From Capra hircus (Eukaryota > Chordata > Mammalia > Artiodactyla > Bovidae), in NCBI RefSeq assembly GCF_001704415.2, contig NC_030824.1, positions 34,839,022-34,903,021 on the forward strand: 64,000 nt of DNA, read 5' to 3'. This document shows, piece by piece, positions 11,021 to 23,313 of this stretch. The stretch's first letter is position 1. Each line of letters starts with the position of its first letter. Below the pieces are notes generated by a model, which saw only the letters and a list, made by a program, of their open reading frames with translations, was not told the DNA's origin and ran no database searches. Both the position numbers and the translations under genes were made by a program.

Positions 11021-11475
11021 AAGTAAAAATAGGTTCTGAAGATTGGGTTCTTAAAAGTACAAAATTGATTAAAAAAATACCAAAAAGCAAAGATTAAAAA
11101 TCTAGAGTAGAGGTTGGATTTTCAAAAATACAATATTAAAGGAAAAAAAACGAATTCACAAAAATTATAAAATATATATATATGAAGTTTGCTTTAAAAA
11201 TAGGGTCCTTTTTTTTGCAAAGTAATAGTAGGTTATAAAAATGAAAAAGGAGTAATAGCGGACTTAAAAATTAAAAAAAATTAACGAATGATAATAGTAA
11301 AAATATATTTAGGACTTTCTCTGGTGTTGTTGTGGACAGTGTGGGGTCAGTTCATTTTCAGATAGTTCCTTGATCCGGCTTATGAAGTCGGTACTAACTA
11401 CAGGGTTTTAATCTATTGCACCTGTCACTTCCAAGGCGGTTCCCTCTGTTTCAGCTTCTTCTGTTTGCTGGTCTC

Positions 11476-11733
11476 TGCTGCTGCTGATGCTGCTGCTAAG
11501 TCACTTCAGTCATGTCCAACTCTGTGCGACCCCATAGACAGCAGCCCACCAGGCTCCCCCGTCCCGGGGATTCTCCAGGCAAGAACACTGGAGTGGGTTG
11601 CCATTTCCTTCCCTAATGCGTGAAAGTGAAGTCGCTCAGTAGTGTCTGACTTGTAGCGACCCCATGGACTGCAGCCTACCAGGCTCCTCTGTCCATGGGA
11701 TTTTCCGGGCAAGAGTACTGGAGTGGGGTGCCA
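11476..11733 (-). mobile_element. Bov-A2 SINE
   Basis: This is a two-monomer Bov-A2 in minus orientation. The 3' (AGC)n tail reads as GCTGCTGCT at 11477-11496, followed by two Bov-A units. A perfect 11-bp target duplication (TTGCTGGTCTC) lies at 11465-11475 and 11734-11744. It inserted into the 5'UTR of the outer L1. Confidence 0.93.
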
Positions 11734-12807
11734 TTGCTGGTCTCGTCAGTGTCTATTTTCCACCCTGACACAAGGGGGCGGTGGTGGACACTTATTTTAG
11801 GCTCACCGTTCAGCCGTGCTGTGGGGAGGGAGGGACGCTGCAAACAAATAACACTGGTGTGTGCTTGCAATGTCTCCGCCACACTGGGTTTGCCCCTGCT
11901 CACAGTGTGTGTGCTTTCCCTGTCTACACTGCTTAGGCTCTAGGTTGCTCTGCTGGGAACTGTCTGAGGCCGGCCCTGGGTTGTATGCCCTTCCCAGGTC
12001 TAAGCCGCTCAGGTTCAAGCACTCGGGTACTCCTCAGAGGTACAGACTCAGTTGGGTCCGCGTTTTGCGCCCTTCCCAGGTCCGAGCAGCTCAGGTGACC
12101 ATGTGTTTGGCAAGCGCAGTCACTGTGACATATCGCCTTCCCCGTTCCTGCCACTCGGTTTTCTGGGTGTACAACCGGTGCACCTTCTCAGGCAGATGTT
12201 GACCATCTAAATCCCAGGAAGTCTTGGTTAGCAACGAAGCCTGCTTGCTGTTTGGTAGATAATGCCTCTCTGGGGCCACGATTGCCCACTTCTGGCTCTG
12301 GCTGCCCTCGCCTGCCTGTCTCCGGAGGGGGATGGGACTGTCCGCAGCCGGCCAGCTCTGCTCAGTCCTTTGTTCTGTGAGTGGGCCTGGCGATGTCTTA
12401 GGTTAGGGCTTTTCACTTGGTAGCTATTCCACAGTCTGCTTTGCTATCTCAAGTTAGTTCCCTTTGATTGCCCTCAGGGTTTCAGGCCCGGTCCCTACTC
12501 AAAGCAATGCAGCCCACACCTCCTTGACCAGCCCTCGCTTGCTAGTGGCAGATGCCGGCATCTATGCTGCTTCTCTGCTGGGAGTTACCATTGGGAACGT
12601 AATGTGTGGGGTTTAATTATTTATTTATTTTTCCTCCCAGTTATGTTGCCTTCTGTGGTTCCCAGGCTCGCCACAGACTCAGCAGTGAGAGTGTTTCCTG
12701 GTATTTGGAAACCTCTCTTTTTTAAGACTCCCTTCCTGGGACAGATCTGTGTCCCTACCTCTTTTGTCTTTTCTTTTAGCTTTTATATTTTTCCTTACCT
12801 CCTTTCG

Positions 12808-12937
12808 AAGAAGGAAATGGTAACCCACTCCAGTATTCTTGCCTGGAGAATCCCATGGACGGAGAAGCTGGTTGGCTACAGTCCATGGGGTCGCAAAGAG
12901 TCGGACATGACTGAGCAACTTCACTTTCACTTTTGAA
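12808..12937 (+). mobile_element. Bov-A monomer SINE
   Basis: This is a plus-strand single unit (GAAGGAAATGG, TGGGGTCGCAAAGAGTCGGA, ending ACTTCACTTTCACTTTT). A possible 9-bp target duplication is CTTTCGAAG/CTTTTGAAG (one mismatch). It lies within the 5'UTR of the outer L1. Confidence 0.88.
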
Positions 12938-13359
12938 GACAATAGGCTGCTTTTCTGTGTGCCTGATGTCCTCTGCCAGCATTCAGAAGTTGTCTTGTGG
13001 AATTTACTCAGAGTTCAAATGTTTTTTGATGAATTTGTGGGGGAGAAAGCGGTCTTTTGTCCTATTCCTCCTCCATCTTAGGACCGCCCCCCGTCTAGCA
13101 AATTAAATGAAAACTCTTAGTTTTGCCTTAGCTTCTCTTTTCACCTCACACACTGGACAGAAAAACTTTCACTGAACTTTATATATTTATTTGTCATTTC
13201 TACATACCTTGTTTCAACCTATCATCATCTATGGCCTATGAGCATCTACATTAGACACAATCCTATTATCTGCTATTATCTGATTGCTTAACTGATCTCT
13301 TTCCTTACACTTTAATCTCTGTTAAAATGCATTCCAAACATTAGATATAGTTATTTTTA

Positions 13360-13845
13360 AAATATATGTCACATTATGTCCACTAAATCCCTTACTATTG
13401 TCCACAGGTCCTCCCATCACTAGACATACACATCCTCAGATTAGAGACTACATGAGTTTCAATCATTGTAGCATTCTTGCTGTTCTTTGAACATATGAAG
13501 CTCATATTCATTTTAATGATTTTATACTTGAAGGCTCTTTTTCTCAATTATGTTCCCCAGACTTCATTACGAGTGAGTCTTTAATATTCATGTGTGTGGA
13601 GTGGCCTTTTTCTGGCTACCAACCCTCTATACTGCAAAATCTTAACCTTTTCACAGCTACTTTTTTTCACATATTACATTCATACTTGAAGGTATATCAT
13701 TCATTCATTCATCAATATTATGTCTTTTTCCACTCAAATATTAATTCATTGAGTATAAGACCCAACTTGTTCATACTTGGATTCTGTACATTTGGAGAGC
13801 TGCCCTTAATGTAAGTGTTCAATATATTTATGGAGTGAATACATT
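13360..13845 (+). repeat. Possible ancient L2 LINE 3' end
   Basis: The order 'ATTCATTGAGTATAAGACCC ... TTGTTCATACTTGGATTCTG ... GTAAGTGTTCAATATATTTA' resembles an L2 3'UTR. The divergence is high and the call is by eye only. Confidence 0.35.
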
Positions 13846-14189
13846 CATGTATTTATTGATGCAGTTGTTTAACTATATTTTTTTTTAATTTTCAAAATCT
13901 ACGCATTATTGAAGAGTATACTGAATACTATATCTTTCATAAAGTATATCTGATTTACAAGCTGTTGTGATGTTTCTTTCCTTTGAACCAGTGTAGAAAT
14001 CTATCATAAACCTCTTTATGATCCTATTCAAAGTGTTTTATTTATTCTTTTAATTAATTTCTCCAATCACTAGATAATGATCACCTCAGAGAAAACAGCT
14101 ATGCTGTACAAGATTGATATCCAGAATACAATATGAATTTCTAACTCACAAAAAAACACGTAATCTAGAAGCATATATATTTACTTATC

Positions 14190-14330
14190 TACATATTTGT
14201 TGTCTATCCCTAAAGGGGAGTTTGACCTTCTGTTGTTCTCACTGCTATATCCTTATTTCCTTGACAGGAACTGGCAAGTAAGAGAAGCCCCACTAACAGT
14301 TGCTCAAAGAATGAAACAGGTTGGACATCT
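14190..14330 (+). repeat. Possible ancient L2 LINE 3' end
   Basis: TTCTCACTGCTATATCC followed by GGAACTGGCAAGTAAGAGAA and GCTCAAAGAATGAA resembles the conserved L2 3' end. The match is weak. Confidence 0.3.
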
Positions 14331-15070
14331 TCTCACTGAATTCCATGTTCCCTAAAATAGTATTTTACATTGTCAGTCGAAACAGCATCATTATCATCTG
14401 GTAAATTTATTCCAAAATTTATATTCTGTTATAATCACTTAAATTGCTTATTTGATCAAGCAGTGTTTTGAGATTAATAGAATTTTAATTATACCTAATT
14501 ATTTATCAAACAAATGGTTAATTTAATATTTTATGAATGGTTAAGGAAGAAAAATGATTCTAGCTTCTAGGAAAAGTGTGAATAGAAAATGTATTATCTG
14601 AGAATAAACAATATATCCTTTGATTTGTAGGTTTCAACTACCTAACATGAACTTAGGTGGCTTACCTTACTCTGTAAAGTGTTTTTTTTTATTCTTTATT
14701 TAGTCTACACTTATTCTCAGAAAACATAGGAGAGAGGGTATGCAAACCAGGATAACTTAAGAATATATACTTCAAAGTTCAGAACTTTTAAACCAAATTT
14801 ATACTGACAAAACAATACTTGTTAATCTTACATGGATACATATTCAGTTCCTCTTTGCCACAGTTCTATCCATGACAAACACAATGTATAAGATTTCACA
14901 TACTTTACAAAATGCAATCTGGTATACAGAAAATGGCTATTACATGTTCATTTTAAACAACCCAGTAGGAATTTTTATATTGAGTAATCTGCCAAATATG
15001 TAATCACTAGCAATTATTAGTTGAATTTACTGTGTTCACTGAGTGATTTTGTTAAAGAGCTTCCATTGTG

Positions 15071-15246
15071 GGGCTTTTCTAATGGCTCAGATAGTAAAGA
15101 ATCTGCCTGCAATGAAGGAGACCCAGGTTCAATGCCTGGGTCAGGAAGATTCCCTGGAGAAGTAAATGGCTACCTACTCCAATTCCATGGACAGAGGAGT
15201 ATGCTAGCCTATAGTCTATGGCGTTGCGGACACAACTGAGTGACTA
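15071..15246 (+). mobile_element. Bov-tA SINE
   Basis: The tRNA-Glu-like head (GGGCTTTTCTAATGGCTCAG; GGTTCAATGCCTGG as B-box-like part) is followed by the Bov-A body and ends GACACAACTGAGTGACTAA. The sequence is moderately diverged. No convincing target duplication was found. Confidence 0.9.
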
Positions 15247-16548
15247 ATGTGTTTACTAAACAGCTGCAAAGAAACTAGTAAACTAAGTTCTACAATGTGA
15301 TATTATCTCCTGTCAGTTAAAAAAAATTTTGCTTTATGAAGAAAAATAATCAACAGACACTATACAGTTATATTTAAGGAATATATGCAGTTATATTTAA
15401 GGAATTTTAAAACTATTAGCAGGAGAAAATTGGTGACAAATTAAATATTTCTTTACTATAAGATTTAAATATTAATATTATGTACAGGATATAGTTTTTA
15501 CCTAAAAATTTATATTAAACTAAAGAAATTATCATAGACACAGAAATTCAGAAAAAAAAACACAGAAATTCAGAAAAAAAACACAATATAGTTTTTATAC
15601 AGGAAAACAATTTTATTTATGTTCAATGGTACATATAAATTATGAATAAGAATACAATGTTACTAAATTTTGTATAAAATCTTAGCCAAGAAAGCACAAT
15701 AATATTATTTCTTTTACAAAATGCTTCTTAAATTAGTGAAAATAGTTCTATGAAGACATTTCACCCTGAATGAATAAAAGCATTCCCTTAGTGAAATATA
15801 AGAAAGAAATTAAAAGTTATAAACAAAGAGAAATAACACATTTAAAGTGAGTCTTAAAGATAAACATGTTTTATTTGCTATGTTTACTATTGAGCATAAA
15901 AAGGCAAGGCAAACTAGTAAAGAAAATTTATAAAAACACATTAATCAGATGCCTTCAACTTAAGTAACAACTCTGTGCACACATAATGCAATGTTTTGTT
16001 TGGTTGTCTATTTATTTTAATTTCAAATTAGGCTATATTACTGGCACAATGTTTTATATATGTACTCCAGACAAGTGACAAGTTTTGCTTAGCTGCACAA
16101 TATATGTCCTAGAATAATCATAGCTGACTTCACAGAGCCGCTTTCTTGGTTTCAGGTCACAGACAACCTGCCTTATTACCTATTTCTGTGTTCAATTAAT
16201 AGTTTCAGTCCCCTTGTTTCATTATCATTTTAACACTTAATCAATCCTAATTAAACCAGAATTGAGGATTCTTAATACTCTCCACCTCATCTATTACAGA
16301 AGTTTCTATTTTATCCTACAAATGATATTGCAGTTGCTACAACCTTAACATTTTCATGAAATATTTTGACAAAGATGTATGACTGGTTACTAATTTAACT
16401 TTAACCATGCTTCATATCTATTTCCAAATATGAAAGAGAAAATCCTCTATGGGTTGCTTCTGAATTACAGATTTCTCTGCCTGAAATATATACATGAATT
16501 AGCTTCACCAATATTGTCATATAAATAAAGCTAAAGTAAGCAAATTTT
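15247..16548. other. Non-coding AT-rich stretch with two short tandem duplications
   Basis: No gene or known repeat is recognised. It contains an 18-bp repeat with a 23-bp offset (15365-15382 and 15388-15405) and a 22-bp tandem duplication of CACAGAAATTCAGAAAAAAA at 15539-15581. Confidence 0.6.
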
Positions 16549-17085
16549 GCTATTAGGAGAGATGGTCTGAGTCACAGTCAGCTCCAGGTCTTATTTATGC
16601 TGACTGTATATAGCTTCTCCATCTTCAGCTACAAAAAAAACATAATCAACCTGATTTCAGTATTGACTGTTGAGGTCCATGTATAAAGTTGTCTCTTGTG
16701 TTGTTGGAAAAGGGTGTCTGCTATAACCACTGAGTTCTCTTGGCAGAATTCTGCTAGCCTTTGCCCTGCTTCATTTTGTACTCCAAGGGCAAACTTGCCT
16801 GTTACTCCAGGTATCTTTGGATTCCTACTTTTTGCATTCCAATCCCCTATGATGACTAGGACATCTTTTTTTGTTGTTGTTCGTTCTAAGAGGTTATCTA
16901 GGTTTTCACAGAGCTGATAAGCTTCAGCTTCTTCAGCCTTAGTGGTTGGGGCATAGACTTGAATTATTGTGGTGTTGAATGGTTTGTCTCAGAAACAAAC
17001 AAAAATCAGTCTGTCATTTTTAAGATTGCACCCAAGTACTGCATTTCAGAGTCTTTTGTTGATTACAAGGGTTACCCCATCTCTT
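16549..17085 (-). pseudogene. BovB endonuclease remnant (inverted)
   Basis: The minus strand reads the endonuclease core of BovB ORF2 from a GVT.VINK-like block (17085) through a YAPT-like stretch (near 16960) and a GDWNAK-like block (near 16850) to the SDH-like end near 16575. Stops and frameshifts are frequent. The plus-strand frame at 16696-16917 is a shadow. Confidence 0.8.
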
Positions 17086-19306
17086 CTATGGCTTAAACTA
17101 CAGAAAGTGGAGAAAACAACTAGGCCACTTAAGTGTGACTTAAATTAAATCCCCTATGAATATACAGTGGAGGTGTAGAATAGATTCAAGGGATTAGATC
17201 TCGTAAACAGAGTACCTGAAAACTATGGACAGAGGTTTGTAATATTGTACAAGAGAAAGAGAACACCGCTATCCTAAAGAAGGAAAAGTGGTTGTCTGAG
17301 GAAACTTTACAAATAGCTGAGGAAAGAAGAGAAGTGAAAAGTAACAGAGAAAGAGAAAGGTATACCCAACTAAATGCAGAGTTCCAGAGAACAGCAAGGA
17401 GGGACAAGAAGGCCTTCTTAAATGAACAATACAAAGAAATAGAGGGTAACAATAGAAAGGGTAAGACTAGAAATCTCTTCAGGAAAATTGGAAATATCAA
17501 AGGAACATTTCATCCAAAGATGGGCACAATAAAGGACAGAAACAATAAAGACCTAACAGAAGCAGAAGAGATCAAGAAGAGATGGAAGGAATACACAGAA
17601 GGACTGTACAAAAAATAAAAGATCTTGAGGATCCGGATAACCACGCAGAGCCAGACAACCTGCAGTGTGAATTCAAGCGGGCCTTAGGAAGCACTGCTGT
17701 CAACAATACTAGCGAAAGTGATGTAATTCCAGCAGAGCTATTTAAAATTCTAAAAGATGATGCTATTAAAGTGCTGCACTCAATATGTCAGCAAATTTGG
17801 AAGATTCAGCAGTTGCCACAGGATTGTAAAAGGTCAATCCTCATCCCAATTCCCAAGAAGTGTAGTACCAAAGAATATTCAATCCACCAGAAAATTGTAC
17901 TCATCTCCCATATAGTAAAGTGAAAGTGAAGTCGCTCAGTTGTGTATGACTCTTTGCGACCCCATGGACTGTAGCCTACCAGGCTCCTCCACCCATGGCA
18001 TTTTTCAGGCAAGAGTACTGGAGTGGGTTGTCATTTTCTTCTCCAGGGGATCTTCCCAAACCAGGGTCTCCAGCACTGCAGGCAGACACTTTACCATCTG
18101 AGCCACCAGGGAAGCCCTCCCATATAGTAAGGTTATACTCAAAATCCTCCAAGTTAGGCTTCAGCATTACTTAAGCCAAGAAATTCCAGATGTTCAAGCT
18201 GGGTTTATAAAAGGCAGAGGAACCAGAAATCAAATTGCCAACATTCATTGGATCATAGAGAAAGCAAGGGAATTCTGGAAAAATATCTACCTCTGTTTTA
18301 TTGACTACGCTAAAGCCTTTGCCTGTGTGGATGATAACAAACTATAGAAAACTCTTAAAGTGATAAGAATACCAGACCATCTTACCTGTCTTCTGAGAAA
18401 CCTGCATGTGGGTCAAGAAGCAATGGTTAAACCCTATGTGGAACAACTGACAGGTTCATGATTGAGAAAGGAGTATGACAAGGCTGTTTATTGTCACCCT
18501 GTTTATTTAACTTATATGCAGAGCACATCAGGTGAAATGTCCAGGTGGATGAGTTACAAGCTGGAATCAAGATTGCTTGGAGTAATATCAACAACCTCAG
18601 ATATGCAGATGCTACCACCCTAAAGTCAGAAATCAATGAGGAACTGAAGAGCTTCTTGATGAGGGTGAAGGAGTAGAGTAAAAAAGTCAGCTTAAAACTC
18701 AATATTAAAATAATAATAATAATAAGATCATGGCATTTGGTCCCATTACTTCATGGCAAAAAAAAAAAAAAGTGGGAAAAGGAAGAAACAGTGACAGCTC
18801 TTCTTGGGCTCCAAAATCATGGGAGATGGTGACTGTGGAGCTATGAAATTAGCAGATGATTGCTTCTTGGCAGGAAAGCTATGACAATCCTAGACAGTGT
18901 GTCAAGGCTAGAGTCTTTCCAGTAGTCATGTGCAGTTGTGAGAAGACAGAGCACTGAACAACTGAGAGTCCCTTAGAAAGCAAGGAGATCAAGCCGACCA
19001 ATCTTAAAGGAAATCAATCCTAAATATTCATTGGAAGGACTGATGCTAAAGTTGAAGCTCCAATCCTTTGGCCACCTGATGTGAACAGCTGACTCAATGG
19101 GAAAGACCCTGATGCTGGGAAAGACTGAAGGCAGGAGGAGAGGGTAACAGACAGTGAGATGATTGGATGCTGTAACAGATTCATTAATGTACACAAAATT
19201 GGGCAAATTCCAGGAGATGGTATAGAACAGGGGCTTCTGGTGTGCTCCAGTCCATGGGTTTGCAGAGTGTCAGAAACGACATGGTGACTGAACAACAAGA
19301 ACAAAA
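17086..19306 (+). pseudogene. BovB linker-RT-C-terminal remnant
   Basis: Plus-strand pieces: a 108-residue frame at 17292-17618 (EETLQIAEERREVKS... to RWKEYTEGLYKK), then a frame at 17582-17923 (DDAIKVLHSICQQIWKIQQ). After the SINE the RT palm follows near 18290-18330 (FIDYAKAF-like, with DCV mutated), YADATTL near 18602 and the C-terminal RRPR-like region. An A-run at 18759-18772 and a (AAT)n run at 18707-18724 break it further. Confidence 0.85.
17919..18116 (-). mobile_element. Bov-tA SINE
   Basis: This is a minus-strand, complete Bov-tA with its head at GAGCCACCAGGGAAGCCC. A perfect 14-bp target duplication (CTCCCATATAGTAA) lies at 17905-17918 and 18117-18130. It inserted into the RT region of the BovB and so is younger than it. 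Confidence 0.95.
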
Positions 19307-19612
19307 AAGCAGATTTTAGATCTTAGAGAAATATCTTGATATTAAATGTAAAGAAGGGATTTTATCATTTGACATGTTTATTATTTTAATCATTATAGAA
19401 ATATTTTTGAGCACTTTGGGTCAGTTGCTATAATAAGCACTGGGAATGTGGTAGTAGTGGAGAGAAAATATATACCACATTAACAGAATAAAAGACAAAA
19501 ACTATAAGATTATCTCAATTTATGTATAAAAACCATTTGACAAGATTTATCATTTTTATGATAAAATTTCAAAAAAATTAGGAATAGATGGAAATTGCAT
19601 CAATATAATAAA

Positions 19613-19815
19613 GGGCTTCCCTGGTGGTGCAGATGGTAAAGAATCTGCCTGCAGTGCAGGAGACCTGGGTTCAATCCCTGGGTTGAGAATACCCCCTGGA
19701 GAAGGAAATGACAACCCACTCCCATATTCTTGCCTGGAGAATTCCATGGGCAGAAGAGACTGGTGGGCTACAGTCCATGGGATCGCAAAGAGTTGGACAT
19801 GACTGAGCGACTAAC
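19613..19815 (+). mobile_element. Bov-tA SINE
   Basis: This is a complete plus-strand copy with head GGGCTTCCCTGGTGGTGCAG and end GACATGACTGAGCGACTAAC. An 8-bp target duplication AATAAAGG lies at 19607-19614 and 19816-19823. It inserted into the ancient L1. Confidence 0.93.
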
Positions 19816-21717
19816 AATAAAGGTTATGTATAAAAGTCACAGGTAACATCACACTCAATAAGATACAATTTTTCATCTAAGAACAAAGCAAGGATTCCCT
19901 TTCTTGCCACTTATATTTAACATATTACTGAAGGCCCTCGCCAGATAAATTAGTCAATAAAAAAGAAATAAAAGCTCTCAAATTGGAAATCAGAAAGCAA
20001 AATGATCTCTGTTCACAGATAATATGATCATATATAGGGAAATATTTAAATTTCAAAACATGAAAAGTCTATTAGAACAAACAGACACATTAAACAAAAT
20101 TGCAGAATACAATATCAACATGCAAAATGAGTTGTGTTTCTGTAAAATAACAATGAACAATCTGAAAACACATTATAAAAACAATCTCATTTATTCCATA
20201 TAATAACATCAGAAACAATAAAATACTTTGGAATAAACAATCAGGGAGGCAAAAAAATTTGTTCACTAAAAACTACAAAACATTGATGAAAGGAATTTAG
20301 ATAGATATAAATATAAGAAAAAAATCTATACTTAGAAGACTTAATATTGTTAAAATATCCATATTATCTCAATGATCTACAGATTCAATGCAATCCCTAT
20401 CAAAATCTCTTGGGATTTTTTCCAGAAATAAAAAAAGAAAAGCTAATATTTACATGAAATCTCAAGGGACGCTGAGTAGTCAAAACCAACTTGAAAAAAA
20501 GAACAGATAGAGACCTCACACAACGTGATTTCAAACATATTAGAAAGCCACAAAAAGCAAAATTGTTCTTTTGGCCTGACAGACATATAGACTAATGGAA
20601 AAAAAGAGACAGACCAGAAATAAACCCTCGCTTATGCAGCCAAATAACCTTCAACACAGGTTCCAAGATCTAACATGGGAAAAGGACAGTCTCTTCAACA
20701 AACGGTGTGGGGAAAAACTAACTGAATATCCACATGTAAAAGAGTAAGTTGGAACCACCTAACACCATATACAAAAATTAACTCCAAAAGGATTAAACAC
20801 CAAAATGTAAGATTGTAAATACTTTTAGAAGGACATGCAAAGGAAAGACTTCATGATATTGGACTTAGCAAAGATTTCTTTCCACATGACAGTAAAAGGC
20901 AAAAAATGCAAAATAGATAAATGAGAATACATCAACTTTTAAACTTTTGCTCAGCAAAGAATACAACCAGCTGAATGAAAAAGAAACATTCAAAGAGAGA
21001 GAATATTTGAAAATTATATTCTGATAGAGTTAATATTCAGAATGTATACATCCTACAACTAAAAACAAACAAAAAATAGGAAGAAATTTGATTCAAAAAC
21101 GGACAAAGGACTTAAATACATATTTCTAAGAAGAAAAATATACAAATGAGCAATAAGTATATTAAAAGATTCTGATCACTAACCATTAGAGAAATTAAAA
21201 TAAAAACTACAATGAGAAATCACTCATATCCACAAGAGTCACTATCAAACAAAGCAAACAAAATAGAACAAGTCCAAAGAAAATGAAAAACAATGTTGAA
21301 GATGTGCAGAAATTGGAACACTTTTTGGAAACCTACTGCATTGTTGATAGGAATGTAAAATGGAGCAGCTGCTATGGAAAACAGAATTGAGGTGCCTTGA
21401 CAAATAAAATATGTAATCATGACATTACCCAGCAATTACACTTTCGGATACATACCCATAAGAATTGAAAGCAAGATCTTGAAGAGATATTTGATATTCA
21501 GGTTCATAGCAGCATTATTCATAATAACCAAGAGGTAGAAGTAACACAAAAGTCAATCAGTGAATATAAGACTGTGGTCTGCACAAACAGTGGGATTATT
21601 TCCAGCCTTTGAAAAGCAGGAATCCTGCTACATGCTACAATATGGATGAAACTTGAAGACATTATGCTAGGTGAAACAAGATAGTCATATGAAGATAAAT
21701 ACTGTATCAATTCAGTT

Positions 21718-22579
21718 CAGTTCACTCACTCAGTTATGTCCAACTCTTTGAAACCCCATGGATGCAGCAGACCAGGCCTCCCCATGGATGCAGCAGACCA
21801 GGCCTCCCCATCCATCACCAACTTCTAGAGTTTACTCAAACTCATATCCATTGAGCTGGTGATCCAATCATCTCATCCTCTGTAGTTCCCTTCTCTTCCA
21901 GCCTTCAATCTTTCCCAGCATCAGGGTCTTTTCAAATGAGTCAGTTCTTCGCATTAGGTGGCCAAAGTATTGGAGTTTCCGCTTCAGCATCAGTCCTTCC
22001 AATGAACACTCAGGGCTGATTTCCTTTAGGATGGACTGGTTGGATCTCCTTGCAGTCCAAGGAACCCTCAAGAGTCTTCTCCAACGCCACAGTTCAAAAG
22101 CATCAATTCTTTGGTGCTTGGCTTTCTTTATAGTCTCTCACATCCATACATGACTACTGGAAAAACCATAGCCTTGACTAGATGGACCATTTTTGGCAAA
22201 GTAATGTCTCTGCTTTTTAATATGTTGTCTAGGTTGGTCATAGATTTTCTTCTAAGGACCAAGCGTCTTTTAATTTCATGGCTGTAGTCACCATCTGCAG
22301 TGATTTTGGAGCCCCAAAAAATAAAGTCTGACACTGTTTCTACTGTTTCCCCATCTATTTCCCATGAAGTGATGGGACCGGATGCCATAATCTTCGTTTT
22401 CTTAATGTTGAGCTTTAAGCTAACTTTTTTACTCTCCTCTTTCACTTTCATCAAGAAACTCTTTAGTTCTTCTTCACTTTCTGCCATAAGGGTGGTGTCA
22501 TCTGCATATCTGAGGTTATTGATATTTCTCCCGGCAATCTTGATTCCAGCTTGTGCATCCAGCCCAGTGTTTCTTGTGA
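21718..22579 (-). mobile_element. BovB LINE 3' end, 5'-truncated
   Basis: This minus-strand copy runs from RT motif C to the tail. A 154-residue frame at 22128-22592 contains NNLRYADDTTLMAESEEEL (YADD kept) and the MASGPITSWEIDGETVE block. A short direct repeat TGTAT (21713-21717, 22580-22584) marks the join with the ancient L1, whose sequence continues across. It contains a perfect 26-bp tandem duplication at 21755-21806. Confidence 0.92.
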
Positions 22580-22850
22580 TGTATGATTCCACTTATATAA
22601 GGTATCTAAAGTAGTCAAATTCATGGCAGCACAATGTTGAATGGTGGTTGCCTGAGTCTGGCATGAGAGGAAATTAGGGGTTTTTTAGTGGGTTTAGAGT
22701 TTCACTTCTTTCCTCCAATGCAAATTTTTTAGAAATCTGCTGCACAACTAAGAGAATATAGTTAATACTATGAAACTGCACAGTTAAAAATGCTTAAGAT
22801 GCTGAACTTTTTGTCATGTGATTTTAACACAATTTAAAAGTTCATTCTTA

Positions 22851-23302
22851 AATTTATCCTGTCTTAGAGGAGAAAACTATTATTTTCAAGTATAGTATCC
22901 AGAAATGGTTAAAACTAAGCTCCAGATAAAATTCTGCCTTCATCCAGCAAATATGATTTTTTCCACCAATTGTTACAATTGTGTTTCTCAGCAAAAGTCC
23001 AGGTTTTTAGACAGGATCAGTGCAACATTTTTTTAATTTGATTTGTTTTGCTTTTTTTTTCCATGGGTAAAGACAGTGGTGAGGTAGCTTATGACTGATG
23101 TGACTCCAGAATTTATAATTTCTTCTACTGCATCAGATATTTTCAAGAGTCTATTTCTAGATAGTAAATATATACTTACTAGTCATGGACACCAGCATAT
23201 AGCTTTGAGGATCAAAAGTAATTATTAACTTCATGAATGGAGAAGGCTGTCATTGGTGTATTCTCTACCCTGGTGAAAACTAGTTCCTAAATAGAGTCTA
23301 GT
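22851..23302. other. Non-coding stretch, nothing recognised
   Basis: AT-rich sequence between the ancient L1 and a Bov-A2. No frame, RNA or repeat is recognisable. Confidence 0.6.
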
Positions 23303-23313
23303 AGACACAAGAT

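Larger units (their letters stand above)
2196..13092 (-). mobile_element. L1 (L1-BT type) LINE, nearly full length, dead, with nested L1
   Basis: One minus-strand L1 reads from a 5' end at 13092 (GGGGGCGGTCCTAAGATGG-like) through 5'UTR, ORF1 and ORF2 to a 3'UTR and T-run at 2196. A likely 9-bp target duplication flanks it (GTATAGCAA at 2187-2195, GTCTAGCAA at 13093-13101; one mismatch). A second L1 occupies 6192-9722 inside ORF1. About 790 bp joining ORF2 to the 3'UTR are missing at 2533, judged against the copies at 6192 and 47946. Two SINEs sit in the 5'UTR. Stops and frameshifts run throughout. Confidence 0.9.
10059..13092 (-). promoter_or_regulatory. L1 5'UTR (outer copy), about 3 kb with two SINE insertions
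   Basis: The stretch upstream of ORF1 has no coding match and reaches the L1 5' end near 13092. In L1 families the 5'UTR holds the internal promoter. Here the ORF-proximal part (10592-11020) is made of three roughly 145-bp repeats, followed by an AT-rich stretch (11040-11300). The 5'-most part (11745-12560) is GC-rich with several CpG. Without the SINEs at 11476-11733 and 12808-12937 the length is about 2.6 kb, which fits ruminant L1. The open frames here are shadows. Confidence 0.75.
13102..15070. other. Non-coding stretch, mostly unrecognised
   Basis: AT-rich DNA without a supported gene. Only faint ancient L2-like patches are visible (listed separately) and a short (ATTC)n run near 13697-13711. 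The 74-residue frame at 13590-13814 has no recognisable domain. Confidence 0.6.
16549..19306 (+). mobile_element. BovB LINE with inverted 5' part and nested SINE
   Basis: The left part (16549-17085) is BovB endonuclease sequence on the minus strand. The right part (17086-19306) is plus strand from the linker to the 3' tail (GACTGAACAACAAGAAC). In BovB terms the two parts adjoin with only about 8 bp lost. A likely target duplication flanks the whole (AAGCAAATTTT at 16538-16548, AAGCAGATTTT at 19307-19317; 10 of 11). A Bov-tA SINE interrupts it at 17919-18116. It is old and heavily mutated. Confidence 0.9.
19465..22850 (+). mobile_element. Ancient mammalian L1 (L1M type), ORF2 C-terminal half and 3'UTR
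   Basis: The plus strand follows L1 ORF2 from the RT region (CACATTAACAGAATAAAAG) through TTCAATGCAATCCCTATCAA (20386) to the Cys-rich end and the 3'UTR (TGGTTGCCTGAGTCTGGCATG near 22645 and AACTGCACAGTTAAAAATGC near 22772). It is strongly diverged and without frames. A Bov-tA (19613-19815) and a BovB (21718-22579) interrupt it, and the L1 resumes after each. It was already resident when ruminant repeats spread. Confidence 0.85.

Noticed and set aside
11695..12202. Cys-rich small frames in a GC-rich stretch, suggestive of a secreted protein
   Set aside because: They lie in the 5'UTR of the outer L1 and the end of a Bov-A2. No splice or start context supports a gene, and both strands are equally open.
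15071..15246. tRNA-like sequence
   Set aside because: It is the tRNA-derived head of a Bov-tA SINE, with no complete cloverleaf, and is not a tRNA gene. The same applies to the other Bov-tA and CHR heads.
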